61,497 bases of DNA from Ruminococcus sp. YE282 (lineage in GTDB: Bacteria > Bacillota > Clostridia > Oscillospirales > Acutalibacteraceae), in NCBI GenBank assembly GCA_900101355.1, contig FMUV01000013.1:1-61497 (forward strand), read 5' to 3'. Shown in pieces: positions 1 to 8,647 of the stretch. Numbering within the stretch: position 1 is the stretch's first letter; each line of letters begins with the position of its first letter. Position numbers and translations under genes: made by a program. Under the pieces are notes generated by a model. The model was not told the origin of the DNA, searched no databases, and saw only the letters and a program-made list of their open reading frames with translations.

Positions 1-10
1 GGGGGGGGGG
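1..10. repeat. G10 homopolymer at the window edge
   Basis: Ten consecutive G at the very first bases, directly followed in frame by the SAM-binding motif of a DNA methyltransferase. The real tract may be longer because the window begins inside it. Two other methyltransferase genes in this element carry G8 and C7 tracts at the equivalent place, which makes a length-variable (phase-variation) tract likely and may explain why the assembled sequence stops here. Confidence 0.8.
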
Positions 11-424
11 AAAGTCATTATTGACCCATTTGCAAACAGTTCAAAAATAGGGACAATTACCAATGACTTGAATCCAAAGTTCGACACAGATTATCACCTT
101 GATGCTTTGGATTTCCTAAAATTGATGAAAACACAATCAGCCGATGTGGTTTTATATGACCCGCCGTTCTCGGTGCGTCAGCGCGTGGAGTGCTATGAAA
201 GTGTTGGCATTACTCCAACTATGGAACATACAAAAGCCTCTTGGCGTAGCAATCATCTCAATGAGATTTCACGGATTGTCAAACCGGGCGGTTATTGTTT
301 GAGTTTTGGCTGGAATACAAACGGTGTCGGCAAAACGCGCGGATTTGAGATTATCGAAATTCTTGTTGTGGCGCACGGTGGGAGTCATAACGACACTTTA
401 TGCACGGTTGAAAGAAAGGTTTAG
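2..424 (+). CDS. DNA amino-methyltransferase, 5' truncated by window edge (M1)
   Basis: SAM-dependent DNA base methyltransferase (N6-adenine or N4-cytosine class); only the last 140 or so residues are in the window. The frame is open from base 2. Reading from base 11 gives motif I as IDPFANSSKIG, then the catalytic motif IV as DPPF within YDPPFSVRQ, in the order expected for enzymes with the SAM motif first. The run after motif IV (KPGGYCLSFGW) fits the later strands of the fold. The G10 tract lies immediately before motif I. What precedes it is unknown. Target site cannot be read from sequence. Reasonably sure of the family, not of the target base. Confidence 0.75.
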   Translation, partial: GGGKVIIDPFANSSKIGTITNDLNPKFDTDYHLDALDFLKLMKTQSADVVLYDPPFSVRQRVECYESVGITPTMEHTKASWRSNHLNEISRIVKPGGYCLSFGWNTNGVGKTRGFEIIEILVVAHGGSHNDTLCTVERKV

Positions 425-434
425 AATAAATAAT

Positions 435-1073
435 ATGAATTATGATGATGAATTAACAATGTTTGAAGCTCTTTTGTATGCACAAGAGGGTGAAAGCCCT
501 TCAAAAGCCATCGAGAATCAGGAAAAGAGAGGTCAGCAATCCGTAGTTGCAAATCAAAGGTTGCCTAAAAGGACTAATTTTTGTTCTGGTTATCAAAATA
601 AAAACAATACCGATTTTACAAAATCACAGTATGAGAAAATGGGCATTGAAATCGTAGGGGATTATGATGGTTTGTTTTGGGAAGTCCAGCTTCCCGAAGG
701 ATGGCAGGTTAAAGCAACGAGTCATTCTATGTGGAACGAAATCATTGATAACAAGGGTAGAAAACGCGCAACATTCTTTTATAAGGCTGCGTTTTATGAC
801 AGAGATGCTTTTGTAAATTTTGAAACAAGATTTAATATTTCCGTTGAGCATACCGCTGATTACACAGCAGATTATGATGTTTGGAGCAAATCTGATTATC
901 ACGGTGTAGTCAAAGATTGTGACAAAATTATTTTTGAAACAGAAACAAGACCCTATTGCGAAGATTTATTTGAAGAAGATAAAAAGGTTATTAAGCCCCT
1001 TACTAAAGTATTAGAAAAATATATGGCTGAACATTATCCCGATTATAAAGATGTAAATGCTTATTGGGACTAA
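435..1073 (+). CDS. Conserved phage/plasmid protein of unknown function
   Basis: A 212-residue protein starting at ATG 435, about 20 bases after a GAAAGG ribosome site at the end of M1. The frame stays open further upstream but over M1 coding sequence. The middle carries LPEGWQVKATSHSMWNEI followed by GRKRATFFYKAAFYDRDAF, a pattern I associate with uncharacterised proteins of mobile elements. There is no catalytic motif, signal peptide or membrane segment that I recognise. It is in the M1 transcription unit and is followed by the only sizeable gap of the left block. Confidence 0.6.
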   Translation: MNYDDELTMFEALLYAQEGESPSKAIENQEKRGQQSVVANQRLPKRTNFCSGYQNKNNTDFTKSQYEKMGIEIVGDYDGLFWEVQLPEGWQVKATSHSMWNEIIDNKGRKRATFFYKAAFYDRDAFVNFETRFNISVEHTADYTADYDVWSKSDYHGVVKDCDKIIFETETRPYCEDLFEEDKKVIKPLTKVLEKYMAEHYPDYKDVNAYWD

Positions 1074-1251
1074 CAAATGGTGTTTTTATCTACGTTTTTG
1101 ATTTCTAATCACCTATTTCTGAGTGTTTTCTTTTTGTAATTAAGGTGTTTTTATAGATTTATAATTTAGACCCTTCATAATTCCTCTAAAATAGAGGGGT
1201 TAAAGTGATATTTGTGTCAATAAAAACACCATTTTATCGTCACAAAAGGGT
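1074..1251 (+). promoter_or_regulatory. Intergenic control region with two hairpins
   Basis: An AT-rich gap in an otherwise gapless block. Hairpin 1 is CCTCTA-AAA-TAGAGG at 1183-1197, with flanking T:G pairs. Hairpin 2 is GTGTCAATAAAA at 1214-1225 against TTTTATCGTCAC at 1232-1243. Relatives of both occur elsewhere in the element: hairpin 1 at 21,288-21,310 and hairpin 2 at 35,995-36,024. The gap precedes a C5 methyltransferase whose start codon is not evident, so it may be a promoter and leader. I see no clear -35/-10 pair. Confidence 0.45.
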
Positions 1252-2100
1252 TTAACGGTTCTAAGCTTATGCGATGGTATGAGTGGCGGGCAAATCGCAT
1301 TGAAGGAGTTGGGAATACCAATCCATAAATACTTTTCATATGAGATTAAGCCCACTGCCGTACAAACCACTCAATTAAATTTCCCGAACACAATTCAATT
1401 AGGAGATGTGCGGGATTTTGATATAAATGATTTACAAAACGAAACCATAGATTTATTTTTGTGTGGTTCTCCTTGCCAAAATATGAGTTTGATAAATATT
1501 ACCGGCAAGGTTGGAGTTGATGGTGAAAAGTCAAGTTTGATTTACATATGTGTCGATATTTTCAAGCAAGTTAAACCAAAGTATTTCCTATTTGAAAATG
1601 TTGGCTCAATGACGAAAGCAGATAAAAGGGTTTTTAATCAGCTTATCGGTTGCGAACCTGTACAAATCAATTCTTCTTTGGTTTCCGCGCAAAAGCGTAA
1701 TCGGTTGTATTGGACTAATATTCCTTGCGATGTTCCGCAAGACCGTGGGATTTTACTTAAAGATATTTTAGACGAAAATCCACAAAGAGAAGAAAATTGG
1801 TCTGATAAGAAACGAGCATTTGTAAATCGCAAACGAAATGGAACTATGTATGTGCAGGTAAACGGTGATAAATCAATTCCGATTACCGCCCGTGGATATG
1901 CTGCGTGGAACACGCAGTTCATAGAAGATGAAAATGGTTTGAGAGATTTAACCATAAACGAATATCGAAAATTGCAGACTATTCCTGATTGGTATGATTT
2001 CGGCGGGTTAAGAAAGTCAGCTATAACAGACCTAATCGGCGATGGTTGGAGCATTGAAGTAATTAAACATATTCTAAGAGGTATAAAATGTACGAATTAA
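1252..2100 (+). CDS. C5-cytosine DNA methyltransferase, start codon unresolved (M2)
   Basis: Transfers a methyl group from SAM to cytosine C5. Motifs in order: motif I as LTVLSLCDGMSGGQIALKE, motif IV with catalytic Cys as GSPCQNMSL, motif VI as ENV in FLFENVGSM, motif VIII as QKRNRLYW, the C-terminal recognition part, and motif X near GDGWSIEVI. The oddity is the start. Motif I begins at 1252, but the frame runs back only to a stop at 1201 and holds no ATG, GTG or TTG before ATG 1279, and starting there would cut motif I in half. Either a non-standard start is used or an indel has separated the start from the body, as in other modification genes here. No partner endonuclease is visible. It overlaps the next gene by 13 bases. 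Confidence 0.8.
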   Translation, partial: LTVLSLCDGMSGGQIALKELGIPIHKYFSYEIKPTAVQTTQLNFPNTIQLGDVRDFDINDLQNETIDLFLCGSPCQNMSLINITGKVGVDGEKSSLIYICVDIFKQVKPKYFLFENVGSMTKADKRVFNQLIGCEPVQINSSLVSAQKRNRLYWTNIPCDVPQDRGILLKDILDENPQREENWSDKKRAFVNRKRNGTMYVQVNGDKSIPITARGYAAWNTQFIEDENGLRDLTINEYRKLQTIPDWYDFGGLRKSAITDLIGDGWSIEVIKHILRGIKCTN

Positions 2101-2378
2101 AAGGTATCGCAATTCTCAGCGAAAATATTTACGACGTTCAAAGCTATAAAGAAAAGCACAATGACTTTTTCGCGCAAATCCGCGAATGGGTATCGAGTGT
2201 AGGCAATGGTTTCACGCTCTTTGAGCCGGTTGACAATCACAGATTTGCTTGTGCTTACAGATTCACTTGTAGCACCGAGGATTTTTGTCGTGGTTTGTCA
2301 GCAGAGCTTCAATCAAAACTCAGGCGCGAATTTCCAAGTCTAAATGTGCTTGTTGAGCAAGTGGGTGAAGTAGAGTGA
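2088..2378 (+). CDS. Hypothetical phage protein
   Basis: A 96-residue acidic protein beginning at an ATG inside the end of the C5 methyltransferase, with AAGAGGT as ribosome site. I recognise no motif. It contains several aromatic residues and two Cys (ACAYRFTC) but no clear metal site. Overlaps at both ends suggest translational coupling. Confidence 0.5.
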   Translation: MYELKGIAILSENIYDVQSYKEKHNDFFAQIREWVSSVGNGFTLFEPVDNHRFACAYRFTCSTEDFCRGLSAELQSKLRREFPSLNVLVEQVGEVE

Positions 2379-2731
2379 TAATAGAACCAACCCGCGCGGA
2401 ATACTCAATCGAATCATTAAGAGAAGCAATAGCGAACTGCAAGAAATATCCTAATTATCGGGTATTGGCTGTTTTCCCGAATTACAAAGAAGCCGCAATG
2501 AGTTTTGTGGTTTTCCCGACCGAGGAACTTTTAGGCGTAAGCGTTCGCATTAACCATCAAAGACAAGAAATAAATCTATCCTGCAAGAATGGCAGTTGGA
2601 TTAAGTTTCTCGTTCACGGCGATTATGTTACTCACGGATTTAGAGTAAACACTTTGCTTGAATCTCCGCTTGTCAGCAAAAGCACTCTCGATAGCGTTTA
2701 TGCTCCAATGCTAATCCCGTATCGCGTATGA
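2375..2731 (+). CDS. Hypothetical phage protein
   Basis: A 118-residue protein starting at GTG 2375, which overlaps the previous stop by four bases; the next gene starts by the same ATGA-type overlap. No domain recognised and no membrane segment. Its only support is tight coupling and codon use like its neighbours. Confidence 0.5.
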   Translation: MIIEPTRAEYSIESLREAIANCKKYPNYRVLAVFPNYKEAAMSFVVFPTEELLGVSVRINHQRQEINLSCKNGSWIKFLVHGDYVTHGFRVNTLLESPLVSKSTLDSVYAPMLIPYRV

Positions 2732-3624
2732 AAAGATGGATATTAACCCTTGAAGGTAATGACTATAAACCGCTAATTTATGCTGATACCGCCGAAAAAG
2801 CGCGGCAATACTTTTATTCCGAGAATGTAACAGATATTCAGCCATACACGAATATGGAGTATTTGAAATACATTGAGGAAATTAAAAGCAAGTCCGAGCT
2901 TTTGGCAGAGCAGTTAAGAACAGACGGAACGCGGGAATGGTATAAATGCGTTTTGCCCGATGGTTTTGCGCGGATTAGATTATACAAGGATTTAGATGGA
3001 GAGTATTACGATATTGCAGAATATCAGTTTATGTCGAACGACAGTATGATTTATCCTTGCACATTTACTTATTCAAATCCCGCGAAAGTTCATTCCTTAT
3101 TTTTTGTAGCACCACTTTCTTGCGAGGTGGTTTCATATAGATTTTGGGGTCAGCCAAAACTTGCAAAACCCGCAGAATTGAAAGGCGTTAAGCAGAGCTT
3201 TGCGGCAGATTATATTCCAAAGAAATGTTCTTGTCCTTGTTTTGTTAATGGTGATGACTTGTGGATTAAACACAGAGATTTCTTCTCGGAATCATTCAGA
3301 CCACCAGTAGAAGATATGGGCGCACCTTTGAGATATATTTTAGAAAAATACTTTCCTGATTTTAAACGCCATACTAAAGATTTTATATATGCCGATGCTT
3401 GGGGCGACGTTGTATTGCGAAATGAAGCGTGGATTGTGTTCCGAAATTTCGGGCAAGTAATCCGGCGCGATAGACATTTGCCGATACAAAGTTTAGTTAA
3501 AGTATTTCTTAAAGCAGATATTATAAGAAAGTCCAAGATAGATTCTTTATCAAATGATTGGTACAGATTCTTTGAAGATGTAATTCAAAAGTACAATGAA
3601 TTTATTAAGAAGGGGGATGGTTAG
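2728..3624 (+). CDS. Hypothetical phage protein, Cys-containing, 298 residues
   Basis: Starts at ATG 2728 overlapping the previous stop. The N-terminal 60 residues resemble a small alpha-beta module that reads like a phage leader domain (MKRWILTLEGNDYKPLIYAD). A later stretch, YKCVLPDGFARIRLYKDLDG, has the same LPxG pattern seen in the gene at 435. The centre holds a short Cys cluster, KKCSCPCF, which could bind metal. I do not recognise the family. It ends two bases before the SAM synthetase start, with GGGGG serving as the ribosome site of that gene. Confidence 0.5.
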   Translation: MKRWILTLEGNDYKPLIYADTAEKARQYFYSENVTDIQPYTNMEYLKYIEEIKSKSELLAEQLRTDGTREWYKCVLPDGFARIRLYKDLDGEYYDIAEYQFMSNDSMIYPCTFTYSNPAKVHSLFFVAPLSCEVVSYRFWGQPKLAKPAELKGVKQSFAADYIPKKCSCPCFVNGDDLWIKHRDFFSESFRPPVEDMGAPLRYILEKYFPDFKRHTKDFIYADAWGDVVLRNEAWIVFRNFGQVIRRDRHLPIQSLVKVFLKADIIRKSKIDSLSNDWYRFFEDVIQKYNEFIKKGDG

Positions 3625-3626
3625 TT

Positions 3627-4667
3627 ATGTTCTTCTCAAACGAAATCGTATTCAGGTCGCATCCCGACAAAGTTGCAGACCAAATAAGCGATGCTTTGCT
3701 CGATGCTTATTTATCGCAAGACTCAGATAGTCGCTGCGGAATTGAGGTTGTCGGCGGTAAAGGCAAGATATTCGTCACTGGCGAAGTAACCTCGAAAGGT
3801 GATGTTGATGTTGAAAATGTTGTTAAATCCGTTTTGGATGACGTTGGATATTCAAAAGACTGTGAAATAATTAACAATCTTGGGCAACAATCACCCGATA
3901 TTGCGCAGGGAGTTGACACTGGCGGAGCTGGCGACCAGGGAATGATGTTCGGCTATGCTTGCAGAGATACTACAAGTCACGTTCCTCTTGCAATGCACAT
4001 TTTACAGTGTTTGTCGATGTATTATGATTGGCTGCGTTCGCAAGACCCGCGATTTTTACCCGACGGTAAAGCTCAAATCACAGGTTGCTATGACGAAAGT
4101 GGCAAACTCAGATATATAAAGGATTTCGTTATTTCTTATCAAAACACAGAAGTTGATAGGGAAGAAACGGACAGGATTTTGATTGATTATTGCCGCAATT
4201 TATGCCATCAGTATTATATCTCGATTGAGAATTTCCATATCAATCCAACGGGTAAGTTTCTTATCGGCGGATTTGAGGGAGATGCGGGATTGACTGGTCG
4301 CAAAGTAGTGATTGACAACTATCAAGGCTTTGCTCCTGTCGGCGGCGGATGTTTCTCGGGCAAGTGCTTTACAAAAGTTGACCGTTCTGCTGCATATAAG
4401 GCAAGACAATTAGCAATCCGTTTTCTTAAAAGTAATAGCGAGTTTGATTGGGTACAAGTTCAGTTATCATACGCTATTGGTATTGCCGAGCCGATGGCTA
4501 TTTATATCAAAACCAACAAAGGCGATTATCAAGAGAACATTGATAAACTATATCGGGAGTGTACTCCCGCGCGGATTATCAATGACCTGAAACTTAAATC
4601 GGTAAAATATTATGAAACAGCGAAATTCGGGCATTTTGGATTGCCGGGATTTCCGTGGGAGAAATAA
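3627..4667 (+). CDS. metK: S-adenosylmethionine synthetase (phage MetK)
   Basis: Makes SAM from methionine and ATP. Family landmarks are all visible: the ATP site HPDKVADQISDA near residue 12, GAGDQGMMFGYA near 90, the glycine-rich GGCFSGKCFTKVDRSAAYKAR in the C-terminal third, and the terminal GHFG...FPWEK. At 346 residues it is about 40-50 shorter than typical cellular MetK, mostly from trimmed loops. It lies among DNA methyltransferases and upstream of a radical SAM enzyme, all SAM consumers, so it probably boosts the cofactor pool during infection or offsets SAM-depleting defence. That role is inference. The start at ATG 3627 follows AAGGGGGATGG closely. Confidence 0.92.
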   Translation: MFFSNEIVFRSHPDKVADQISDALLDAYLSQDSDSRCGIEVVGGKGKIFVTGEVTSKGDVDVENVVKSVLDDVGYSKDCEIINNLGQQSPDIAQGVDTGGAGDQGMMFGYACRDTTSHVPLAMHILQCLSMYYDWLRSQDPRFLPDGKAQITGCYDESGKLRYIKDFVISYQNTEVDREETDRILIDYCRNLCHQYYISIENFHINPTGKFLIGGFEGDAGLTGRKVVIDNYQGFAPVGGGCFSGKCFTKVDRSAAYKARQLAIRFLKSNSEFDWVQVQLSYAIGIAEPMAIYIKTNKGDYQENIDKLYRECTPARIINDLKLKSVKYYETAKFGHFGLPGFPWEK

Positions 4668-4668
4668 T

Positions 4669-4953
4669 ATGAAGATAAAAATGGAATATAACGATTATGT
4701 TCTTCTTAAACCATACGAAATCGAACCTCAAACTGCATTAATTGTAAACAGCAACGACACGCCTTGTCTTGGCAAAGTCGCGGTGGATTATGAGATTTGG
4801 GGCGGCGAAACCGTATATGCCGTTGGTGAGATTCTGTTATTTGACGTAATGAAATCTCAAAAATATGTAATCGGCGGCGAGGAATATATTATCGTAAAGA
4901 CAGAAAATATTATTGCAAAGGTGGATTCAGATGGCGAAAAAGATACTATATAA
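4669..4953 (+). CDS. groES: GroES-like co-chaperonin
   Basis: A 94-residue protein, the usual GroES length. The N-terminus YNDYVLLKPYEIEPQTA matches the first strand and the start of the mobile loop, GKVAVDYEIW the next strand, and VYAVGEILLFD with GGEEYIIVKTENIIAKVD the closing barrel strands that end GroES subunits. The lid loop is poorly conserved. It overlaps groEL by 23 bases, giving a compact groES-groEL pair. ATG 4669 is chosen because upstream codons lie within metK. Sequence identity to cellular GroES is low, so the call rests on pattern plus neighbour. Confidence 0.75.
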   Translation: MKIKMEYNDYVLLKPYEIEPQTALIVNSNDTPCLGKVAVDYEIWGGETVYAVGEILLFDVMKSQKYVIGGEEYIIVKTENIIAKVDSDGEKDTI

Positions 4954-6544
4954 CGAGGATGCGCAAAAAGCACTTCAAAATGGCGTAAACACCGTTGCGG
5001 AATGTGTTAAGGTAACTCTCGGCGCAAAAGGCAATTTTGTTGGCTTAGATAGAGATTATGGTTCGCCGCTTATCACTAATGATGGAGTAACCATAGCAAA
5101 AGAGGTTGTTCTGTCTGATGAATTTGAGAATATGGGTGCAAAGCTCGTATGCGAGGCTTCCTCAAAGACAAATAGCGATTCCGGCGATGGCACGACAACA
5201 GCTATCGTTCTTGCACAAGCATTAGTCAACAACGGATTAGGCTGCGTTGTAAATGGCGAAAGTCCTGTTTTGATTAAAAAGGGAATGGAACGGGCGGTTG
5301 ATAACGTCGTTGAGTATATCAAGGAACACGCTATTCCTGTGCGCGGAGCAGACGATATTGCAAAGATTGCGACTATCTCATCCCGCGATGAACAGTTCGG
5401 CAAAATCATTGCTGACATTATCGAGAAGATGGGTAACGATGTTGTAATTACGGTTGAGGAATCCCACACTGGTAATACAGAATATGAGATTGTCAAAGGT
5501 CTACAATTCGACAAAGGGTATGTTGCGCCGCATATGGTTACAGATGTTGAGAAGATGATTTGCGAGTACGACAATCCGCTCATTTTGATTACTGACCAAA
5601 AAATCACTAATATTCAGGACATTCTTCCCATTCTCGAAGAAGTGTCAAAAAGTGGCAGAGCGTTACTGATTATCTCTGATGAAATGTCCAATGAGGTAAT
5701 GGGAACACTTATTCAGAACAAACTGCGCGGAGTTCTCAATGTGGTTTGTGTTAAGCCACCAAAGTTTGGTGAAATGCGTGAGGCTTGGCTTGAAGATATT
5801 GCGGCACTTACGGGTGGAGTATTTATCAACAGTAAGCACGGAATGACTTTGAAGGATATTGAAACTCATCATCTTGGCTCGGCACAGAAAATTAAGGTTG
5901 ACAAGGACACAACCACGATTATCGGCGGCACGAACAATCCTGATATTATCCAAAACAGGGTTTCTTCAATCCGCGCGGAGCTTGAAAAAGCAACATCCGA
6001 GTTCGACAAGGAAAAGCTGAAGGAGCGTATCGCAAAACTGACGGGCGGCGTGGCTGTCATTCGTGTCGGTGCTTCTACGGAAGTTGAAATGAAAGACAAA
6101 AAGTTGAGGTTAGAGGATGCGCTTGCAGCAACCAGAGCTGCTATTGATGAGGGTATTGTTCCCGGCGGCGGCATTGCATTGCTTAATGCTTGTGATGAAT
6201 TGCAAAGAAATAAAATTTATGATTATGCCGAAGATTATTTGACAGGAAATGAAATTGTAATCAAAGCGTTACAAGAACCCTTTAAGAATATCGTTGAAAA
6301 TGCGGGTTGTGACTACAAAGAACTATACTCAACATATATGGCGAATAAAGGTAAGAAACCACATTCTTATATTAAGAATTGCGGATTTGATGTAATGACA
6401 AATAAGTTTGTTGATATGATTGAAAACGGTATTATCGACCCTGCAAAAGTTACCCGCACGGCACTTCAAAATGCCTTATCCGTGGCTACAATGATTATCT
6501 CAACGAAGGTGTTGATTACAGAAGATAAGGAAACCAAAGAATAA
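4931..6544 (+). CDS. groEL: GroEL-type chaperonin (phage-encoded)
   Basis: ATP-driven folding chamber subunit, 537 residues from ATG 4931, close to standard GroEL length. Visible landmarks: LGAKGNFV near the N-terminus, ITNDGVTIAKE, the nucleotide-binding SGDGTTTAIVLAQAL, the hinge and apical region with VVITVEESHTGNTEYE, and the equatorial return GIVPGGGIALL followed by a conserved terminal helix (DPAKVTRTALQNALSVA). The C-terminus lacks a Gly-Met repeat tail. Paired with an upstream GroES-like gene. In phages such chaperonins usually help fold capsid or other late proteins; the client here is unknown. The chromosome presumably has its own copy outside the window. Confidence 0.95.
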   Translation: MAKKILYNEDAQKALQNGVNTVAECVKVTLGAKGNFVGLDRDYGSPLITNDGVTIAKEVVLSDEFENMGAKLVCEASSKTNSDSGDGTTTAIVLAQALVNNGLGCVVNGESPVLIKKGMERAVDNVVEYIKEHAIPVRGADDIAKIATISSRDEQFGKIIADIIEKMGNDVVITVEESHTGNTEYEIVKGLQFDKGYVAPHMVTDVEKMICEYDNPLILITDQKITNIQDILPILEEVSKSGRALLIISDEMSNEVMGTLIQNKLRGVLNVVCVKPPKFGEMREAWLEDIAALTGGVFINSKHGMTLKDIETHHLGSAQKIKVDKDTTTIIGGTNNPDIIQNRVSSIRAELEKATSEFDKEKLKERIAKLTGGVAVIRVGASTEVEMKDKKLRLEDALAATRAAIDEGIVPGGGIALLNACDELQRNKIYDYAEDYLTGNEIVIKALQEPFKNIVENAGCDYKELYSTYMANKGKKPHSYIKNCGFDVMTNKFVDMIENGIIDPAKVTRTALQNALSVATMIISTKVLITEDKETKE

Positions 6545-6559
6545 GAAAAGAGAAATGCA

Positions 6560-7519
6560 ATGAAAATTGTTAATACACATACCGGCAAAATATATGTTGA
6601 CACCGACAGAAAGTTAGAGTTCTTAACTGTTGGTGATTATGGAAAAGAAAATAATATTAAGGCTGATTTCCTCGGACTAACCAAAGAAATCAATGGCGTG
6701 GCAAACACAGAAGTTGATTTATCCGATAAATGGGTTGCTACCATCAGCACACAAAAGGGCTGCCCTATGAATTGCCAATTTTGCGATTGCCCCAAATATG
6801 GATTTTATGGTAATGCTTCTATTGATGATATGTGCTATGAAATTGAGCAAATATTAAAGGGCGAAACCGTAAAGGAAACAAAAAGATTTAATGTGCATTT
6901 CGCAAGAATGGGAGAGCCGACATTTAATAAAAACGTTTTGGCTTTTGCAGAATCTTACCTAAAACCTCTTGTTGGTGAGTATATCAAAGCAGACACCATT
7001 CATCCGGTAGTTTCAACAATGCTCCCGAAGAATAATCCCAAACTTTTTGATTTTATTACTGAGTGGTGTTATATCAAAAACAACGTATATAACGGTGAAG
7101 CTGGGCTTCAATTTAGTATTAACAGTACGGATGAGGCTCAAAGAAAAACACAATTTGGAAATAAAAGTTTAGCACTTGTTCAGATTTCGGAGTTTGCTCG
7201 CACACTTCCTATGCCGAAAGGCAGAAAATACACATTGAATTTTGCGGTTACTGCGCAGACAATTCTTGATGCAAAAGAACTTTCAAGACTATTCGACAAA
7301 GATAAATTCATCGTTAAGATTACTCCAATTCACGAAACAAATTCTGCTATTAAGAATGGCTTTGATGTTGCTACATCTTATACTGATTATGACGTTTACA
7401 GAAAATTTGAGCAGCCCCTACTTGATGAAGGTTGGGATGTAATTGTGTTTGTCCCAAGCAAAGAAGAAGATAGCGACAGAATTACTTGCGGAAATGCTTT
7501 AATCGCAAACGAACAATAA
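6560..7519 (+). CDS. RlmN/Cfr-like radical SAM methyltransferase
   Basis: A 319-residue radical SAM enzyme. The 4Fe-4S motif is CPMNCQFC near residue 74, preceded by VATISTQKGC just as RlmN has its CVSSQVGC-like lead-in. The C-terminal ITCGNAL matches the position of the RlmN/Cfr cysteine that resolves the methylated intermediate (ACGQL in RlmN). The middle LNFAVTAQTI and KITPIHETNSA correspond to the EYVLL and NLIPFNP blocks. RlmN methylates C2 of A2503 in 23S rRNA and A37 in some tRNAs, and Cfr methylates C8. Which of these, if any, applies is unknown. Start ATG 6560 with AAAAGAGAA upstream. It sits between groEL and a DNA methyltransferase. Confidence 0.75.
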   Translation: MKIVNTHTGKIYVDTDRKLEFLTVGDYGKENNIKADFLGLTKEINGVANTEVDLSDKWVATISTQKGCPMNCQFCDCPKYGFYGNASIDDMCYEIEQILKGETVKETKRFNVHFARMGEPTFNKNVLAFAESYLKPLVGEYIKADTIHPVVSTMLPKNNPKLFDFITEWCYIKNNVYNGEAGLQFSINSTDEAQRKTQFGNKSLALVQISEFARTLPMPKGRKYTLNFAVTAQTILDAKELSRLFDKDKFIVKITPIHETNSAIKNGFDVATSYTDYDVYRKFEQPLLDEGWDVIVFVPSKEEDSDRITCGNALIANEQ

Positions 7520-7540
7520 AACCAAAGAGGAAAAGAGAAT

Positions 7541-8252
7541 TTGACAGTAATTAAGAACACCCCACCGAGCGAAGCTCATTTGTGGAGAGTGCGTAGAACA
7601 ACTAAAATTACTTGACGATAACAGTATTGATTTGATTGTGACAGACCCGCCGTATAAAGTTACTTCGCGCGGAAGTGCGGGAAACAGCGGCGGTATGCTC
7701 CAAAAGAAAATCAATAAGCGTGGTCAAGTATTTGCGCATAACAACATTGATTGTTCTGAATACGCACCTGAGTTTTATCGGGTACTGAAAGATGGTAGCC
7801 ATTGCTATGTGATGACTAACCACGTTAATTTGATTAAAATGCTTAATACTTTCACAAATTGCGGGTTTCATTTTATCAAATGCCTAATATGGGATAAGGG
7901 TAACAAGATAATGGGTCAATACTATATGTCGCAATTTGAATACATAATGTTCTTCCGCAAGGGCAAAGGCATTAAAATCAATCATTGCGGGACGAGCGAT
8001 ATTTTATCTGTTCCGAATGTTAAACTCAAAGGTGATGATGGCAAAAATCTCCACGACACAGAGAAACCAGTTGAACTAATGAAGATACTTATTGATAATT
8101 CTTCTAAGGTAGGAGATATTATTTTAGACCCATTTATGGGTATTGGTGGAGCGGGAATAGCAAGTCAACAGCTTGACCGTAATTTTATTGGAATTGAAAT
8201 TGATAATAAATACTATGATATTGCTATGCAACGTATAAAGAAAGCGAGTTAA
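7541..8252 (+). CDS. DNA N4/N6 methyltransferase, frameshifted near its start (M3)
   Basis: Amino-methyltransferase with the catalytic motif first: VTDPPYKV near the N-terminus, and the SAM motif DPFMGIGGAG late, preceded by the typical HDTEKPVELM. The body is open from 7551, reading ICGECVEQLKLLDDNSIDLI ahead of the catalytic motif, but that frame has no good start. The only start with a ribosome site (GAGGAAAAGAGAA then TTG 7541) is in another frame. Removing one base within the CCCC at 7560-7563, or close by, joins the two. So the sequenced state is probably off, or initiates weakly at TTG 7632 and loses the segment before DPPY. Genuine mutation, reversible switching and sequencing error are all possible. 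Confidence 0.75.
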
Positions 8253-8255
8253 ATA

Positions 8256-8606
8256 ATGACTACAAAATGTTGTTGGGCGCAAGCAGAGCGGGATGGAGAT
8301 GTATTTACTTGCCCAGTTTGCGGAAAGAAAATTGATGTGGGAGAAAGATACATTGTTAAATCCCATAAAAGAATAGGTGGGCAAAGACGAGCTAATTTAC
8401 ACGCCAGCTTTGAAAATGGCGCGAACTGCTGGTTGAATCCAAGTGATTTCCAAGTTGGTAACTGTGGCAGAGTTTATATTGAATTTACCAATGGCGAAGT
8501 ACATACGATTACAACGTCCGGAGTTCAACAGTCGGACTTTGACGGAAAGACCTTAACGGTTAATACATATAATACTGTTTATGTATTTGAAAAAGCAGAA
8601 AAATAA
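8256..8606 (+). CDS. Hypothetical zinc-ribbon-like protein
   Basis: A 116-residue protein starting three bases after the M3 stop. The N-terminal third has FTCPVCGKK plus CCW upstream and an ANCW further on, which could form a small metal site and resembles HNH-type zinc knuckles without the catalytic signature. The rest is beta-rich. Last + strand gene before the convergent repressor operon. Function unknown. Confidence 0.5.
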   Translation: MTTKCCWAQAERDGDVFTCPVCGKKIDVGERYIVKSHKRIGGQRRANLHASFENGANCWLNPSDFQVGNCGRVYIEFTNGEVHTITTSGVQQSDFDGKTLTVNTYNTVYVFEKAEK

Positions 8607-8608
8607 AT

Positions 8609-8631
8609 AGCACTTCCAAAACGGAAATGCT
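8609..8631. terminator. Hairpin between converging operons
   Basis: AGCACTTCC (8609-8617) pairs with GGAAATGCT (8623-8631) with one mismatch and an AAAAC loop. It lies in the 41 bases between the rightward M3 operon and the leftward peptidase gene, the expected place for a shared terminator. The U-tract is weak on both strands. Confidence 0.45.
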
Positions 8632-8647
8632 AATTGATAAATAGTAT

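Noticed and set aside
5056..5607. 183-codon minus-strand open frame inside groEL
   Set aside because: It is an antisense shadow of a clear chaperonin gene, with no ribosome site and no recognisable domain.
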